A DNA stretch of 64,000 bases from Jiella avicenniae. GTDB taxonomy: Bacteria; Pseudomonadota; Alphaproteobacteria; Rhizobiales; Rhizobiaceae. The stretch spans positions 45,982 through 109,981 of the forward strand of contig NZ_JAJUWU010000005.1 of the NCBI RefSeq assembly GCF_021390325.1. Direction: 5' to 3'. Below, one piece after another: positions 34,985 to 44,951 of the stretch (within the stretch, counting starts at the first letter, position 1; each line of letters opens with the position of its first letter). Below the pieces are notes generated by a model. The model did no database searches. It saw nothing but the letters and a program-made list of their open reading frames with translations, and was not told where the DNA came from. Made by a program: the position numbers and the translations under genes.

Positions 34985-35167
34985 TGACGCGAATGACGCC
35001 TCGTCCATCCCGACCGCGATTCTGCTTCCGCCGCCTCGAAGATCGCAATTAATCGAATCGGCCGCCTGCCCGAAAGCGTGGAAAGGCAACATTGCCGATC
35101 AATTCACGGAAAGGAATCCCCCGATCCCCCTCCTTATGACTTATGTAGGAATTCCGCCGGAAATGCG

Positions 35168-35956
35168 TCAGGCCTTTCGGCTTCGAAGCCCGAGATAATC
35201 CGAAACGCGCGGATCGGTCCTTCCGGAGAGCATAGCCGCCGCCGGGCCGATCGCGGCGATCTCGCCGGCCTGGAGGTAGGCGACGCGATCGGCATGGGAG
35301 GCGGCGTCCTCCGGATGATGGGTCACCATGACGATTGCTGCGGGCGGCGCTCCATCGCGCCGCCGAAGCGCGTCGAGAAGCCCCAGCATGTCGCGCCTCA
35401 GGGCCGGTCCGAGTGCGGCGAAGGGCTCGTCGAGAAGGATCAGCGGGCGCCTGCGCAGGAAGGCCCGCGCGAGCGCCACCCGCTGGCGCTCGCCGCCGGA
35501 CATTTCGGCGGGCCGCCGCCGGCCGTAGCCTTCGAGGCCGACCGCCGAGAGGGCCGCCTCGATCTGTCGCCGCTCGTCCTTCGAGACCCGGAGACGCGGC
35601 GCGATGCCGAGCGCGACGTTGCGGAAGGCGTCGAGTTGGGGAAACAGGTTGTTTTCCTGGAACAGCATGGAAAGCGGGCGTTCGGCCGGGGCGAGCCGGG
35701 TGACGTTCGCGCCGGCCATCAGGATCTGCCCGGCGCTCGGCGTCAGGAAGCCGGCGGCAAGGTCGAGCAGCGTCGACTTGCCCGCCCCGCTCGGCCCGAT
35801 CAGCGCCAGCCACTCGCCGGAGCGAACCGTCAGGTCGAAGCGGAACGCCGCTCCGCCATGGGCGAAGCGGACGTCGTCGAGGCGAAGCGCGGCCCGTGCG
35901 TCGCTGGCGACGTCGCCTCGATCGGACGGGCTCCTCACGTCTCTTTCCGCCGTCAA
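35168..35956 (-). CDS. thiQ: Thiamine ABC transporter ATP-binding protein
   Basis: 262 residues. Walker A GPSGAGKSTLLD, Q-loop LFQENNLFPQL, signature MSGGERQRVALARA, Walker B LILLDEPFAAL and H-loop VTHHPEDA are all present. It follows thiP with a TTGA overlap: TTG 35956 has GAGGAG 8 bases upstream. GTG 35938 is the alternative start. With ThiB and ThiP it imports thiamine or thiamine phosphates. Regulated by the TPP riboswitch ahead of thiB. Confidence 0.92.
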   Translation of the reverse strand: MTAERDVRSPSDRGDVASDARAALRLDDVRFAHGGAAFRFDLTVRSGEWLALIGPSGAGKSTLLDLAAGFLTPSAGQILMAGANVTRLAPAERPLSMLFQENNLFPQLDAFRNVALGIAPRLRVSKDERRQIEAALSAVGLEGYGRRRPAEMSGGERQRVALARAFLRRRPLILLDEPFAALGPALRRDMLGLLDALRRRDGAPPAAIVMVTHHPEDAASHADRVAYLQAGEIAAIGPAAAMLSGRTDPRVSDYLGLRSRKA

Positions 35957-37578
35957 AGGTCCGGCTCCTCTTTTCCGGCGAAACCACGCTCGACCAGCCC
36001 CATCAGCATCACCGTGACGAGGCCGAGGATCAGCGCGAGACCCGCCGCGTCGGCGGTGCGGTAGCTCCCCATGCGCTGGAGGAGCAGATAGGGCAGGGTG
36101 ACGAAATCGCTCGATCCGAACAGGGCGATGGCGCCGAGATCGCCGAAAGAGAGCGCCAGGGAAAAGGCGAAGGCGAGGGCCAGCGGCCGGCGCATCGCCG
36201 GCCAGTCGACGAAGGCGAAGCGGGCCGCCCCGGTGAGTCCGAGGCCTTCGGCGAGCTTGCCGGTCTCGCCGTTGGCCTGCCTGAGCGCCGGTCCGACGAT
36301 CCGCACGATGAAGGGCATCGCCATCACGGCATTGGTCGCGACGACGACGTAGGGCGCAGCGGCAAGGACCTCCGTCACCTGGCGCAGCGCCAGGAACCAG
36401 CCGGCGCCGACGATCACCGGCGACACGACGAGGACGAGGCTCGTCGCGGTTTCGAGGCCGATCCGGACGCCGTCGCGCGCGTTCCCGGGCCGCGGGCCGA
36501 AGCGCAGCGCCTCGATCGCCATCAGGACGAGGGTGGAGACGAGGAGCGAGAGCGAGGCGGCCGCGGCGGCGACGAGAAGGCTCGTCGCCGCCGCCTCCTG
36601 GACGGCCGCTTCCGAGACGAGGCGCCAAAGATCGGCGGCAAGGCCGGAGACGAGGATCGCGGCGAAGGGGCTGACGACGAAGAGCGTGCCGAGTATCACG
36701 ACGAGGCCGTCGCCAGCGTCTCTCAGGCGATTCGGAGCATCGAACCGTCGGGCCTTGCCGCCGGCGCCGAAGCCGCCGGCCGGATCGCGCCCGAGGAGCA
36801 GCGTCGCGACGAGGACGAGGGCCGTCAGGACGATCTGGACGATCGACAGGCCGATCGCCCGGCCGGGATCGAAATCGTAGCGCAGGGCCTGATAGACGGC
36901 GACTTCGAGGGTCGTCGCCGCCGGCCCGCCGCCGAGCACGAGGACGATGGTGAAGCTCGTCACGCAGAGCATGAAGATCAGCGCCGCAGCGCCGGGAAGG
37001 GCGCCGCGCAGCGCCGGCCATTCGACGGTGCGAAAGACCGTGAAAGGCGGCAGGGCGAGCTGGCCGGCGAGCTTCCAGCCTTCCGCCGGGACCCGGTCGA
37101 GCGCGGCGACGAACAGCCTCGCCGCGAGCGGCATGTTGAAGAAGACGTGGGCGACGAGGATTCCGGAAAGGCCGTAGACGTCGAGCCGCGGCAGGCCGAT
37201 CGCGGCAAGCCCCTCCGAAACGACGCCGTTGCGGCCCCAGACGGTGATGACCGCCAGCGCTCCGACGAGCACCGGCAGCGCCTGTGGCAGAAGGAACAGC
37301 CGAAGGATCGGCCGCTTGCCCGGAAAGCGAGCCCGATGGAGGGCGAGGGCGAGGGGGATCGCCAGGATGACCGAGAAGAGGGTGGAAAGCCCGGCCTGCG
37401 TGAGGGTGAAACCGAGGATCGACCGGACGTAAGGATCGCCGAGAAGCGCCACGACGTCCGGCGCCTTGTCGGTGGCGACGACGAGAACGAGGATGCCGCC
37501 GAGCAGAAAGCCGAGGGCGAGGAGTGCGGCGGTGATCCCGGCGCCGATGCGGATGCGGCGGTCGGTGCGGGTGTTCAT
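35953..37578 (-). CDS. thiP: Thiamine ABC transporter permease
   Basis: 541 residues, the double-length ThiP type with two fused permease units. About twelve membrane helices are visible. Each half has an EAA-like loop: PAEGWKLAGQLALPPFTVFRTVEWPALRGALPGA near residue 200 and ETGKLAEGLGLTGAARFAFVDWPAMRRP near residue 450. It lies between thiB and thiQ. A 262-base gap with a large inverted repeat separates it from thiB, unlike the overlap with thiQ. Confidence 0.93.
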   Translation of the reverse strand: MNTRTDRRIRIGAGITAALLALGFLLGGILVLVVATDKAPDVVALLGDPYVRSILGFTLTQAGLSTLFSVILAIPLALALHRARFPGKRPILRLFLLPQALPVLVGALAVITVWGRNGVVSEGLAAIGLPRLDVYGLSGILVAHVFFNMPLAARLFVAALDRVPAEGWKLAGQLALPPFTVFRTVEWPALRGALPGAAALIFMLCVTSFTIVLVLGGGPAATTLEVAVYQALRYDFDPGRAIGLSIVQIVLTALVLVATLLLGRDPAGGFGAGGKARRFDAPNRLRDAGDGLVVILGTLFVVSPFAAILVSGLAADLWRLVSEAAVQEAAATSLLVAAAAASLSLLVSTLVLMAIEALRFGPRPGNARDGVRIGLETATSLVLVVSPVIVGAGWFLALRQVTEVLAAAPYVVVATNAVMAMPFIVRIVGPALRQANGETGKLAEGLGLTGAARFAFVDWPAMRRPLALAFAFSLALSFGDLGAIALFGSSDFVTLPYLLLQRMGSYRTADAAGLALILGLVTVMLMGLVERGFAGKEEPDL

Positions 37579-37621
37579 GGGTGGTGGTGGTTCGTAGGGC
37601 AGGTTGGCTCTCTACGGCATA

Positions 37622-37789
37622 CCCCCCTCTGCCTGCCGGCATCTCCCCCACAAGGGGGGAGATCGAAACGGCAGCGGCCGCGTCTCCTCGGCAGCGTTTC
37701 TGCCGCCGCAACCGTTGACGGGTTGGAGCTGCGCCCGACGTTGCCTGATCTCCCCCCTGGTGGGGGAGATGCCGGCAGGCAGAGGGGGG
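37622..37789. repeat. 43-bp inverted repeat (RIME-like) inside the thiamine operon
   Basis: The arms at 37622-37664 and 37747-37789 match at 42 of 43 positions as reverse complements, separated by 82 bases. Each arm itself contains a palindrome, CTCCCCCACAAGGGGGGAG (with the other arm carrying CACCAGG). Similar CCCCTCTGCC-type elements are familiar between rhizobial genes. It lies between thiB and thiP. Confidence 0.85.
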
Positions 37790-37840
37790 CGCCCAGCAGC
37801 ACCGGCACAGGCATCGCTCCGACCACGCGCGCGACAGAAA

Positions 37841-38881
37841 TCATCGCGCTCCGACCGCTTGCAGCCACTCGTCGGTCCAGGCCCTGCGGTTCTTCGCCAC
37901 CGTCTCCGGATCGATCAGCAGCGGCCTGTCGACGCTCACGAGGTCCGAAAACGCTTCCGGCAGATCGATGTCGTCGCGAACCGGCAGCGTCCAGTTGGTG
38001 GTCGGCAGGATCGCCTGGGCTTCCTTGCCGACGAGGAACGACAGGAACGTCCGGGCGAGTTCGGCGTGCGGCGTTTCCTTCAGGACGCCGGCGACCTCGA
38101 TCTGCAGGTACTGGCCTTCCGCAAAGCCGGCCGCCTTGTAGCGATCCGTCCCCTCCTCGATGGCGTGATAGGCCGGCGAGGTGGTGTAGGACAGGACGAT
38201 CGGCACCTCGCCCTTGGTGAACAGGCCATAGGCCTCGCTCCAGCCGGGGGTGACGGTGAGGATGCGCGGGCGAAGCTCTTCCCACCTGGCCGCCGCCTCG
38301 TCGCCGTAGACCGCCTTCATCCACAACAGGAAACCGAGGCCCGGCGTCGAGGTGCGCGGATCCTCGATGGCGATCTTCTGGTCGGGATCGCCCGAGACGA
38401 GATCGGCGAGGCTCTTCGGCGGGTTCTCGACGCTTTCGGAATCGTAGACGAAGGCGAGATAGGAATAGTCGTAGGGCACGAAGACCGGGTCGGAAAAGCC
38501 GGTCGGGACCTCGAGTTCCGATAGGTCGACCCGACTGTCCGTGAACATGCCGGTGGCCTTGGCCTCGGGGATGAGGTCGGAGGTGAGACCGAGGGCGACG
38601 TCGGCCTTGGTCGAGGGGCCTTCCAGCTTCAGCCGGTTGAGGATGGCGACGCCGTCCTCGAGGCCGACGAAATCGAGGGTGCAATCGCAGTTCGCCTCGA
38701 AGGCCTGCTTCAGCTTCGGCCCCGGGCCCCACTCGGCCGAGAAGCTGTCATAGGTGTAGACCGTCAGCGTCGGCCGGTCGCCGGCCTGGGCGGCGGCCCC
38801 GCCGGTCAGGGCCGCGACGGCGGCGAGCGCGGTCGCGATGAGGGGCGAAAACCGGAGGAAGGGTCTGAGAAGCTGGGGCAT
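37841..38881 (-). CDS. thiB: Thiamine ABC transporter substrate-binding protein
   Basis: 346 residues. A signal peptide (LIATALAAVAALTGGAAAQA) precedes the mature protein. It matches ThiB: LTVYTYDSFSAEWGPGPKLKQAFE, LVGLEDGVAILNRLKLEG-like, ALGLTSDLI, VPYDYSYLAFVYD and TSTPGLGFLLWM. It captures thiamine in the periplasm and delivers it to ThiP. The gene begins 73 bases after the TPP riboswitch. Confidence 0.94.
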   Translation of the reverse strand: MPQLLRPFLRFSPLIATALAAVAALTGGAAAQAGDRPTLTVYTYDSFSAEWGPGPKLKQAFEANCDCTLDFVGLEDGVAILNRLKLEGPSTKADVALGLTSDLIPEAKATGMFTDSRVDLSELEVPTGFSDPVFVPYDYSYLAFVYDSESVENPPKSLADLVSGDPDQKIAIEDPRTSTPGLGFLLWMKAVYGDEAAARWEELRPRILTVTPGWSEAYGLFTKGEVPIVLSYTTSPAYHAIEEGTDRYKAAGFAEGQYLQIEVAGVLKETPHAELARTFLSFLVGKEAQAILPTTNWTLPVRDDIDLPEAFSDLVSVDRPLLIDPETVAKNRRAWTDEWLQAVGAR

Positions 38882-38954
38882 TTTCGGCGCTTTCCTCTTG
38901 CCGGAAGGGAAAGGCTTGCGCCGCGTGTCGGAAAGCCACCGCCTGGCGCCCGCA

Positions 38955-39031
38955 ATCCCTCCGCCGGCATGATCCGGATCAGGTTCGACGGGTTGGCTTC
39001 TCGCCTCTCAGCCTGCTTGGCACCCCGTGTG
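38955..39031 (-). promoter_or_regulatory. TPP riboswitch (THI element)
   Basis: Read on the minus strand: ACGGGGTGCC, then GGCTGAGAGG, then CCGTCGAACCTGATCCGG, then CCGGCGGAGGGA. These are the conserved core segments of the thiamine-pyrophosphate aptamer in the right order. It lies upstream of thiB and should repress the operon when TPP is plentiful. Confidence 0.95.
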
Positions 39032-39038
39032 AGCTTTT

Positions 39039-39052
39039 CGGTTACGTAACCG
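39039..39052. promoter_or_regulatory. 14-bp perfect palindrome upstream of the riboswitch
   Basis: CGGTTACGTAACCG reads the same on both strands, 7 bases before the riboswitch 5-prime end. It could be a binding site or lie at the transcription start of the thi operon. Its role is not known. Confidence 0.35.
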
Positions 39053-39106
39053 TTTCGGCGGCCGAAGCAAGGGGGAAGCAAGGCCGAGGGAAGAGGGAAG
39101 GACGCT

Positions 39107-40696
39107 CTACCGCAACTCGTCGTCGCCGTTCCGACCGCCGCCGTGCTTGTCGTCGCCGTCGAACCTCGGCTCGTCGTCTTCGGGGCGATGGGGCCAGGTG
39201 GGCGGACGATTGCGTTCGGTATCGCCGCCCTCGGCGTCGAGCCAGCCTTCGTCGTTCACACCATCGTCGTGCCAGCCGTCGCGCTCGCCCCGTGACGGCG
39301 GCGCCGCTGCCTCGACCTCCTCCATCTCCTCCATTGCCGCGTCGAGCACCTCGGGATCGGTCTCCTGCACGTCGGCGACCGGCTCCGCGAGCCCGCCGGC
39401 GTGGAAGGCCGACTTCTTCGGCGGAACGAGAACCGTCGCCGGACGGATCCGGAGCTTCGAGATACGGTTCTTCTCGCGCTTCAGGACGGTGAAGCGCTTG
39501 TTGAAGAAGGTGAAAGCCTGGCGTTCCTCGGGGATCGTCTGGGTCTCGTGGATGACGAGGCCGGCGATGGTCACCGCCTCCTCGTCCGGCAGGTTCCAGT
39601 CGAGCGCCCGGTTGAGGTCGCGGATCGGCACCTGGCCGTCGACCACCACCGAGCCGTCGGCCTCCAGCTTGACGCCCTGCATGTCGACGTCGTGCTCGTC
39701 TGCGATGTTGCCGACGATCTCCTCGAGGATATCCTCGAGGGTGATCATCCCTTCGACCTCGCCATATTCGTCGACGACGATGGCGAAATGCGCCTTCCGG
39801 CGCAGGAAGGCGTTGAGCTGGTCCTGCAGGGTGGTCGTCTCCGGCACGAACCACGGCCTGGTGCAGATCTTCTGGACGTTGATCTTCGCCGGGTCGTTGT
39901 CGACCTCGTGCAGAGCCCGCAACACGTCCTTGGCGTGGATGACGCCGATGATGTTGTCGAAATGGCCGCGCCAGACCGGCATGCGGGTGTAGGGGCTTTC
40001 GAGCACCTGCCGGACGATGTCCGCCGGCGCATCCTCGGCGTTGATCTGCCGCATCGAGGTGCGGTGGACCATGACGTCGGAAACTTCGAGTTCGTGCAGG
40101 TCGAGAAGGCCGCCGAGCCGGTTGCGGTCGGCATTGACCAGCGAGCCCTCGCGATGCAGCACCTCGACGGCGCCGCGCAGTTCCTCGTGGGCCGTGAGCA
40201 GCGAGGCCCCCGATTCGAGCCCCACTCCGAACAGGGAGAGAATGCGGCGGACGACGAAGTTGACCGTCGCCGTCACGGGTCCGAAGGCGGCCACCACGAA
40301 GGCGACCGGCCGCGCGACGTGGAGCGCGAAACCGTCCGGTCGTGCGATTGCGGCGGACTTCGGCAGCACCTCGGCGAAGATGACGACGATGATGGTCATC
40401 GCGATCGTCGCGTAGACGACACCCGTTTCGCCGAACAGGCCGAGAAAGGCACTGGTGGCGAGCGAAGAGGCGAGGATGTTGACGAGATTGTTGCCGATCA
40501 GGAGCGCGCCGATCAGCCGGTCCTTCTTCTCGATCAGCCGCTGGACGATCCCCGCCCGCACGTCGCCGTTCTTCTCGTGGCTCATCATCCGGGCGCGGGA
40601 AACCGCGGTCAGTGCCGTTTCCGACCCCGAGAAGAAGGCCGAGACGCAGATGAGGCAGATGACGATGCCGAGATAGACCCAGAGCGCTGTGGTCAT
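39107..40696 (-). CDS. CorC/HlyC/CNNM-family transporter-like protein
   Basis: 529 residues. An N-terminal DUF21 (CNNM) membrane domain of three to four helices (GIVICLICVSAFFSGSETA, MTIIVVIFAEVLPKS) is followed by a CBS pair (VMVHRTSMRQINAED; RPWFVPETTTLQDQL). Then comes the CorC_HlyC domain (GSVVVDGQVPIRDLNRAL). The last ~70 residues are acidic and Arg/Gly/Asp-rich. The family handles Mg or Co efflux. Start ATG 40696 overlaps the aroB stop by 4 bases; the pairing with aroB is common in Rhizobiales. Confidence 0.9.
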   Translation of the reverse strand: MTTALWVYLGIVICLICVSAFFSGSETALTAVSRARMMSHEKNGDVRAGIVQRLIEKKDRLIGALLIGNNLVNILASSLATSAFLGLFGETGVVYATIAMTIIVVIFAEVLPKSAAIARPDGFALHVARPVAFVVAAFGPVTATVNFVVRRILSLFGVGLESGASLLTAHEELRGAVEVLHREGSLVNADRNRLGGLLDLHELEVSDVMVHRTSMRQINAEDAPADIVRQVLESPYTRMPVWRGHFDNIIGVIHAKDVLRALHEVDNDPAKINVQKICTRPWFVPETTTLQDQLNAFLRRKAHFAIVVDEYGEVEGMITLEDILEEIVGNIADEHDVDMQGVKLEADGSVVVDGQVPIRDLNRALDWNLPDEEAVTIAGLVIHETQTIPEERQAFTFFNKRFTVLKREKNRISKLRIRPATVLVPPKKSAFHAGGLAEPVADVQETDPEVLDAAMEEMEEVEAAAPPSRGERDGWHDDGVNDEGWLDAEGGDTERNRPPTWPHRPEDDEPRFDGDDKHGGGRNGDDELR

Positions 40697-41871
40697 TTGG
40701 CGAGCTCTTCGTCGAGGAACCGCTCGACATCGGCACGGTCGACGTCCCTGGCGACGAAGGCCCGGCCGATGCCATGGGTGAGGATGAAGGTGAGGCGACC
40801 GCGCGAGACCTTCTTGTCCTGGGCGATCGCTTCCATCAGGGTCGGCCGGTCGAGAGCCGGGCCGGGAATCGCCGCGATTTCGGTCGGCAGCCCCGCAGCC
40901 TGGAGATGCGCCGCGACGCGGCCGGCGTCTTGCCCCGTCGCAAGGCCCATCCTCACCGAAAAGCGGTGCGCCAGCGCCATGCCGATCGCAACGCCTTCGC
41001 CGTGGACGAGGCGGGCGGGATCGTAGCCCACTGCGCGCTCCAGCGCATGGCCGAAGGTATGGCCGAGATTGAGCAGCGCCCTGTCGCCGTGTTCCGCCTC
41101 GTCGGCGGCGACCACCGCGGCCTTCGCCTGGCAGGAGATCGCGATCGCTTCGGCACGCTCGGGCCCGCCGGCGAAGATGGCCTCCCGCCGTCGTTCGAGA
41201 AAGTCGAAGAAGTCCGGCCGGTCGATCAGCCCGTATTTGACCACCTCGGCATAGCCCGCGGCGAATTCGCGCGGGCTGAGCGTGTCGAGGAGGGCGATGT
41301 CGGACAGGACCAGAGACGGCTGGTGGAAGGCGCCGACGAGGTTCTTGCCGCGGGGGGTGTTGATCCCGGTCTTGCCGCCGACGGAGGAGTCCACCTGGGC
41401 GAGCAGCGTCGTCGGAATCTGGACGAAATTGGTACCGCGCTTGACGATCGCGCTGGCAAAGCCGGCGAGATCGCCGATGACGCCGCCGCCGAGTGCGATG
41501 ACGGCGTCGCCACGCTCCAGCCGCGCTTCGAGAATCGCGTCCACCGCCCGTTCGAGCTGGGCGAAGGACTTGGTGGTCTCGCCGGCCGGCAGCGTCACGC
41601 TCGTCGATCCGATGCCGGCACTTTGGAGGGCGATCTCGAGCCGCGTCAGATGGAGCCTCGCCACGGTCTCGTCGGTGAGGACGACGGCGCGGATGCCGGG
41701 CAGGACGGCGGCGATCTCCGCGCCGGCCCGGTCGATCAGCCCTTCGCCGATGACGATGTCGTAGGAGCGGCTGCCGAGCGAAACCTCGACACGGCGCATG
41801 TCGGCGACGCGGGCCGGCGCATGGGGGACCGAACGGGGCGGGGCGAGGGGCGCTTCGCCGGAGGGGGTCAA
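40693..41871 (-). CDS. aroB: 3-dehydroquinate synthase
   Basis: 392 residues, second step of the shikimate pathway. Visible: [41 protein letters not shown], the zinc-binding EVVKYGLI and GHTFGHALE with H-G-E later in [10 protein letters not shown]. The start is a TTG at 41871 overlapping the aroK stop (TTGA); the residues before [15 protein letters not shown] are non-conserved, and an internal ATG (41799) is possible. Cotranscribed with aroK upstream and the CorC gene downstream. Confidence 0.96.
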   Translation of the reverse strand: MTPSGEAPLAPPRSVPHAPARVADMRRVEVSLGSRSYDIVIGEGLIDRAGAEIAAVLPGIRAVVLTDETVARLHLTRLEIALQSAGIGSTSVTLPAGETTKSFAQLERAVDAILEARLERGDAVIALGGGVIGDLAGFASAIVKRGTNFVQIPTTLLAQVDSSVGGKTGINTPRGKNLVGAFHQPSLVLSDIALLDTLSPREFAAGYAEVVKYGLIDRPDFFDFLERRREAIFAGGPERAEAIAISCQAKAAVVAADEAEHGDRALLNLGHTFGHALERAVGYDPARLVHGEGVAIGMALAHRFSVRMGLATGQDAGRVAAHLQAAGLPTEIAAIPGPALDRPTLMEAIAQDKKVSRGRLTFILTHGIGRAFVARDVDRADVERFLDEELAK

Positions 41872-42449
41872 CGGCTCGTCCCTCCATGCAAATGGTTGCC
41901 GAGTGCCGCGACGAGTTCGTCTGCGATCACCTCCCGTTTGACCGGCCGCGACATCACCGTGAGATCGGCTCCGGCATAGACGGGATAACGCATGTCCATG
42001 AGTTCCTGCATCACCTTTCGCGGGTTCGACGCCTTCAGGAGCGGCCGGTCCGCCCGACGGGCGACCCGCTCCATCAGCGTGTCGAGATCGGCCTTCAGCC
42101 AGACGGTCACCGCCTTGTCGCCGAGAAGCGCCCGCGTCTCGCCATTCATATAGGCGCCGCCGCCGGTGGCGATCACCCGCCGCCCATCCTGCACCAGCCG
42201 GGCGATGACCCGCGCCTCCAGCGCCCGGAACTCCGGTTCGCCGTAGGCTTCGAACAACTCGGGAACGGTCATCGTCGAGACCGCCTCGATCTCGGCATCG
42301 CTGTCGACGAAGGGCAGCGACAGCAGCGATGCGACGCGGCGTCCGACCGTGGTCTTGCCGGCCCCCATCAGCCCGACGAGGACAATCGGCCGTCCGCCGA
42401 GCCGTTCCCGGATCGTCGATCCCCTGTCCTCAACACTCTCGCCATCCAT
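41868..42449 (-). CDS. aroK: Shikimate kinase
   Basis: 193 residues. The P-loop [25 protein letters not shown], the GEPEFRALE segment, ATGGGAYM and the lid region RRADRPLL are all typical of AroK. It phosphorylates shikimate. ATG 42449 gives a normal length; the frame extends to 42512. First gene of the aroK-aroB-corC unit, divergent from the xerD unit across about 165 bases. Confidence 0.94.
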   Translation of the reverse strand: MDGESVEDRGSTIRERLGGRPIVLVGLMGAGKTTVGRRVASLLSLPFVDSDAEIEAVSTMTVPELFEAYGEPEFRALEARVIARLVQDGRRVIATGGGAYMNGETRALLGDKAVTVWLKADLDTLMERVARRADRPLLKASNPRKVMQELMDMRYPVYAGADLTVMSRPVKREVIADELVAALGNHLHGGTSR

Positions 42450-42578
42450 CGGCTCGACCGTCCCTCCGCTCGGCGCATATCGTTCCGCGGACGACGCCGG
42501 GGACGTCCGCATCGGGCGTCGGCACCCTTATCGTCTTGCGTCTCGCCATATTCCCACTAGAAGCGGGTCACAGGGACG

Positions 42579-42592
42579 CGAGCCGTGGCTCG
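42579..42592. promoter_or_regulatory. 14-bp palindrome between aroK and the xerD unit
   Basis: CGAGCC-GT-GGCTCG is a perfect inverted repeat in the divergent intergenic region, 22 bases before the small membrane-protein ATG. Function unknown. Confidence 0.25.
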
Positions 42593-42614
42593 AAATTGAG
42601 TTCGCCAGACGCCG

Positions 42615-42803
42615 ATGCCGACACTCGTACGCCTCTTGACGATCCTTGCCCTCGTTTGCGGCACCATCTACGGCATCATGGCCGCTCTCGTCTACTTCGT
42701 CGAACCGACGCGGACGGAGGTGACGGTCCCCGTGACGCTGCCGGAGGTGGGCGAGGAAGCCGAACCGGCGGCGACCGACGGCCTCTCGGAGCTGCGGCCG
42801 TGA
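42615..42803 (+). CDS. Small membrane protein upstream of xerD
   Basis: 62 residues. One membrane helix ([23 protein letters not shown]) is followed by [15 protein letters not shown] and an acidic end. The xerD GTG overlaps its stop by 4 bases (GTGA), so the two are translated together. Similar small proteins occur before xerD in related genomes; no function is known to me. Confidence 0.75.
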   Translation: MPTLVRLLTILALVCGTIYGIMAALVYFVEPTRTEVTVPVTLPEVGEEAEPAATDGLSELRP

Positions 42804-43765
42804 CGGCTCCGGCGGCGGCGCGCGGCGCCGGCTTCGAAGCCGAAGCCTTTCTGGAGATGATGGCCGTCGAGCGCGGCGCGGCGCAGAACACGCTCGACGC
42901 CTACCGGCGAGACCTCGAGGATGCGGCCGGCCATTTTTCCGGCCGCGGCCTGTCGCTGAAGAGCGCCGATACGCAGGCCGTCCGCGGCTACGTCGCGGCG
43001 CTCGCCGCCGAGGGCCTCGCCGACTCGAGCCGGGCCCGCCGGCTTTCGGCACTGCGCCAGTTCTACCGGTTTCTCTATGTCGAAGGGCACCGGGCCGACG
43101 ACCCGATGGGACCGATCGCGGGGGCGAAGAAGAAGCGGCCGCTGCCCAAGGTGATGGGCGAGGATGAGGTCGACCGGCTCCTCGATCTTGCCGCGGCAGA
43201 GGCCGGCAATCCGGCATTGTCGCCATCGGCGAGGCTGCGGGCGGCGCGGCTCTGTGCCCTGGTCGAGCTTCTCTATGCGACGGGGCTGCGCGTCTCGGAA
43301 CTCGTCGCCCTGCCGCGCGCGGTGCTGCGGGCGACGGGTCAGGCGATCGTCGTCAGGGGCAAGGGCGGCAAGGAGCGCATGGTGCCGATCGGCGAGGCTG
43401 CGGGTGACGCCATGCGCCGTTACGTCGAGGTGGCGAGGGCGCCGGGGCGAAAGCCGGAGGGCGACGAGCGCTTTCTGTTTCCCGCCGCCTCCGAGACCGG
43501 CCATCTCACCCGCCAGGCCTTCGCCCGCGACCTGAAGTCGCTCGCCGCCCGCGCCGGCATTCCCGCCGCGAAGATCTCGCCGCACGTCCTGCGCCACGCC
43601 TTCGCCAGCCATCTCCTGAAGCACGGGGCGGACCTGCGCGCCGTGCAGGAACTTCTCGGCCACAGCGACATCTCGACGACGCAGATCTACACCCACATCC
43701 TGGAAGAACGGCTGATTCGGCTCGTCACCGATCATCACCCGTTGTCACCGGCGAGCCGGGATTGA
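42800..43765 (+). CDS. xerD: Tyrosine recombinase XerD
   Basis: 321 residues. SAM-like N-terminal domain with [21 protein letters not shown]. Catalytic residues visible: Arg in [14 protein letters not shown] (about 163), Lys in [12 protein letters not shown], HxxR in [20 protein letters not shown] and His-Tyr in [15 protein letters not shown]. With XerC it resolves chromosome dimers at dif. The GTG start at 42800 is set by the overlap with the small upstream gene. The frame opens much earlier but that part is anti-sense to aroK. Confidence 0.94.
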   Translation: MTAPAAARGAGFEAEAFLEMMAVERGAAQNTLDAYRRDLEDAAGHFSGRGLSLKSADTQAVRGYVAALAAEGLADSSRARRLSALRQFYRFLYVEGHRADDPMGPIAGAKKKRPLPKVMGEDEVDRLLDLAAAEAGNPALSPSARLRAARLCALVELLYATGLRVSELVALPRAVLRATGQAIVVRGKGGKERMVPIGEAAGDAMRRYVEVARAPGRKPEGDERFLFPAASETGHLTRQAFARDLKSLAARAGIPAAKISPHVLRHAFASHLLKHGADLRAVQELLGHSDISTTQIYTHILEERLIRLVTDHHPLSPASRD

Positions 43766-43997
43766 TGCCGTCGGCGTACAGGTCGACAATGCGGAAACGC
43801 TACCGGGTCGGCTTCGGCGACGGAGCGTCGAAACGCGCTTCCTTGACATTCCAGCGCCCCGTCGCCAGTTTCCGCCGCGATGAATTCCCCGCCGCAGGCG
43901 GGGCGACGCGCCGGAATCGCCGCAGCCGCCCCGCGGTCGCCCAGCCGCCCGGCGCTCTTTTGCTTATCCGCTCAGGACGGCCGCAGCCGCAGGATGC

Positions 43998-44951
43998 ATG
44001 CACAACTATCTGGATTTCGAAAAACCGGTCGCCGATCTGGAAGGCCAGATCATCGAGCTGAGGAAGATCGAGACGGGCGAGGACGCGGTCAAGGTGACCG
44101 ACGAGATCGACCGGCTGGAAAAGCGGTCGAAAGAGGCGCTCGAGGACCTCTACAAGAAGCTCACGCCCTGGCAGAAGACCCAGGTCGCCCGCCATCCGGA
44201 CCGGCCGCATTGCGTCGACTACATCGGCCGGCTGATCACCGACTTCGTGCCGCTCGCCGGTGACCGCTACTACGCCGAGGACTACGCGGTCATCGCCGGC
44301 TTCGGCCGCTTCGACGGCGCCTCGGTCGCGGTGATCGGCCAGGAAAAGGGCGCCGATACGCAGACGCGGCTGAAGCACAATTTCGGCATGGCGCGGCCGG
44401 AGGGCTACCGCAAGGCGGTGCGGATCATGGATCTCGCCGAGCGTTTCGGCATTCCCGTCCTGACGCTGGTCGACACCGCCGGCGCCTATCCCGGCATCGG
44501 CGCCGAGGAGCGTGGCCAGGCCGAGGCGATCGCAAGGTCCATCGAGGCCTGCCTCAATCTGAAGGTGCCGCTGGTCTCGCTGGTCATCGGCGAGGGCGGC
44601 TCGGGCGGGGCGATGGCGATCGCCGCGGCCAACCGCGTCCTGATGATGGAACACGCAATCTACAACGTCATCGCGCCCGAGGCGGGCGCGTCGATTCTCT
44701 ACCGGGACGCGGCGCGGGCGCGCGACGTCGCCCAGGCGATGAAGATGACGGCGCAGGATCTCATGGGATTCGGCATCATCGACGCCATCGTCGAGGAGCC
44801 GCTCGGCGGCGCCCACCGGGCTCCGGAAACGGCGGTCGATGCCGCCGCAGAGCAGATTCGCCGGGCGTTCGGCGCGCTCGCTCCCCTCTCGGGGGAGGAG
44901 TTGAAGCGCCAGCGGCGGGAAAAGTTCCTGGCCATCGGTCGCAATCTCTGA
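43998..44951 (+). CDS. accA: Acetyl-CoA carboxylase carboxyltransferase subunit alpha
   Basis: 317 residues. Begins MHNYLDFEKPVADLEGQI, then LTPWQKTQVARHPDRPHCVDYI, NFGMARPEGYRKAVRIM, VDTAGAYPGIGAEERGQAEAI and GEGGSGGAMAIAAANRVLMM. These are the biotin-carboxyl transfer and CoA-binding features of AccA, first step of fatty acid synthesis. Its partner accD is elsewhere. It lies 232 bases after xerD. Confidence 0.97.
   Translation: MHNYLDFEKPVADLEGQIIELRKIETGEDAVKVTDEIDRLEKRSKEALEDLYKKLTPWQKTQVARHPDRPHCVDYIGRLITDFVPLAGDRYYAEDYAVIAGFGRFDGASVAVIGQEKGADTQTRLKHNFGMARPEGYRKAVRIMDLAERFGIPVLTLVDTAGAYPGIGAEERGQAEAIARSIEACLNLKVPLVSLVIGEGGSGGAMAIAAANRVLMMEHAIYNVIAPEAGASILYRDAARARDVAQAMKMTAQDLMGFGIIDAIVEEPLGGAHRAPETAVDAAAEQIRRAFGALAPLSGEELKRQRREKFLAIGRNL

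Noticed and set aside
38980..38990. T-loop-like GGTTCGA suggesting a tRNA
   Set aside because: It is part of the conserved TPP riboswitch core on the other strand; no acceptor or anticodon stems surround it. No tRNA was found elsewhere.
39401..41026. 541-codon plus-strand frame opposite the CorC/aroB genes
   Set aside because: Shadow of two well-identified minus-strand genes.
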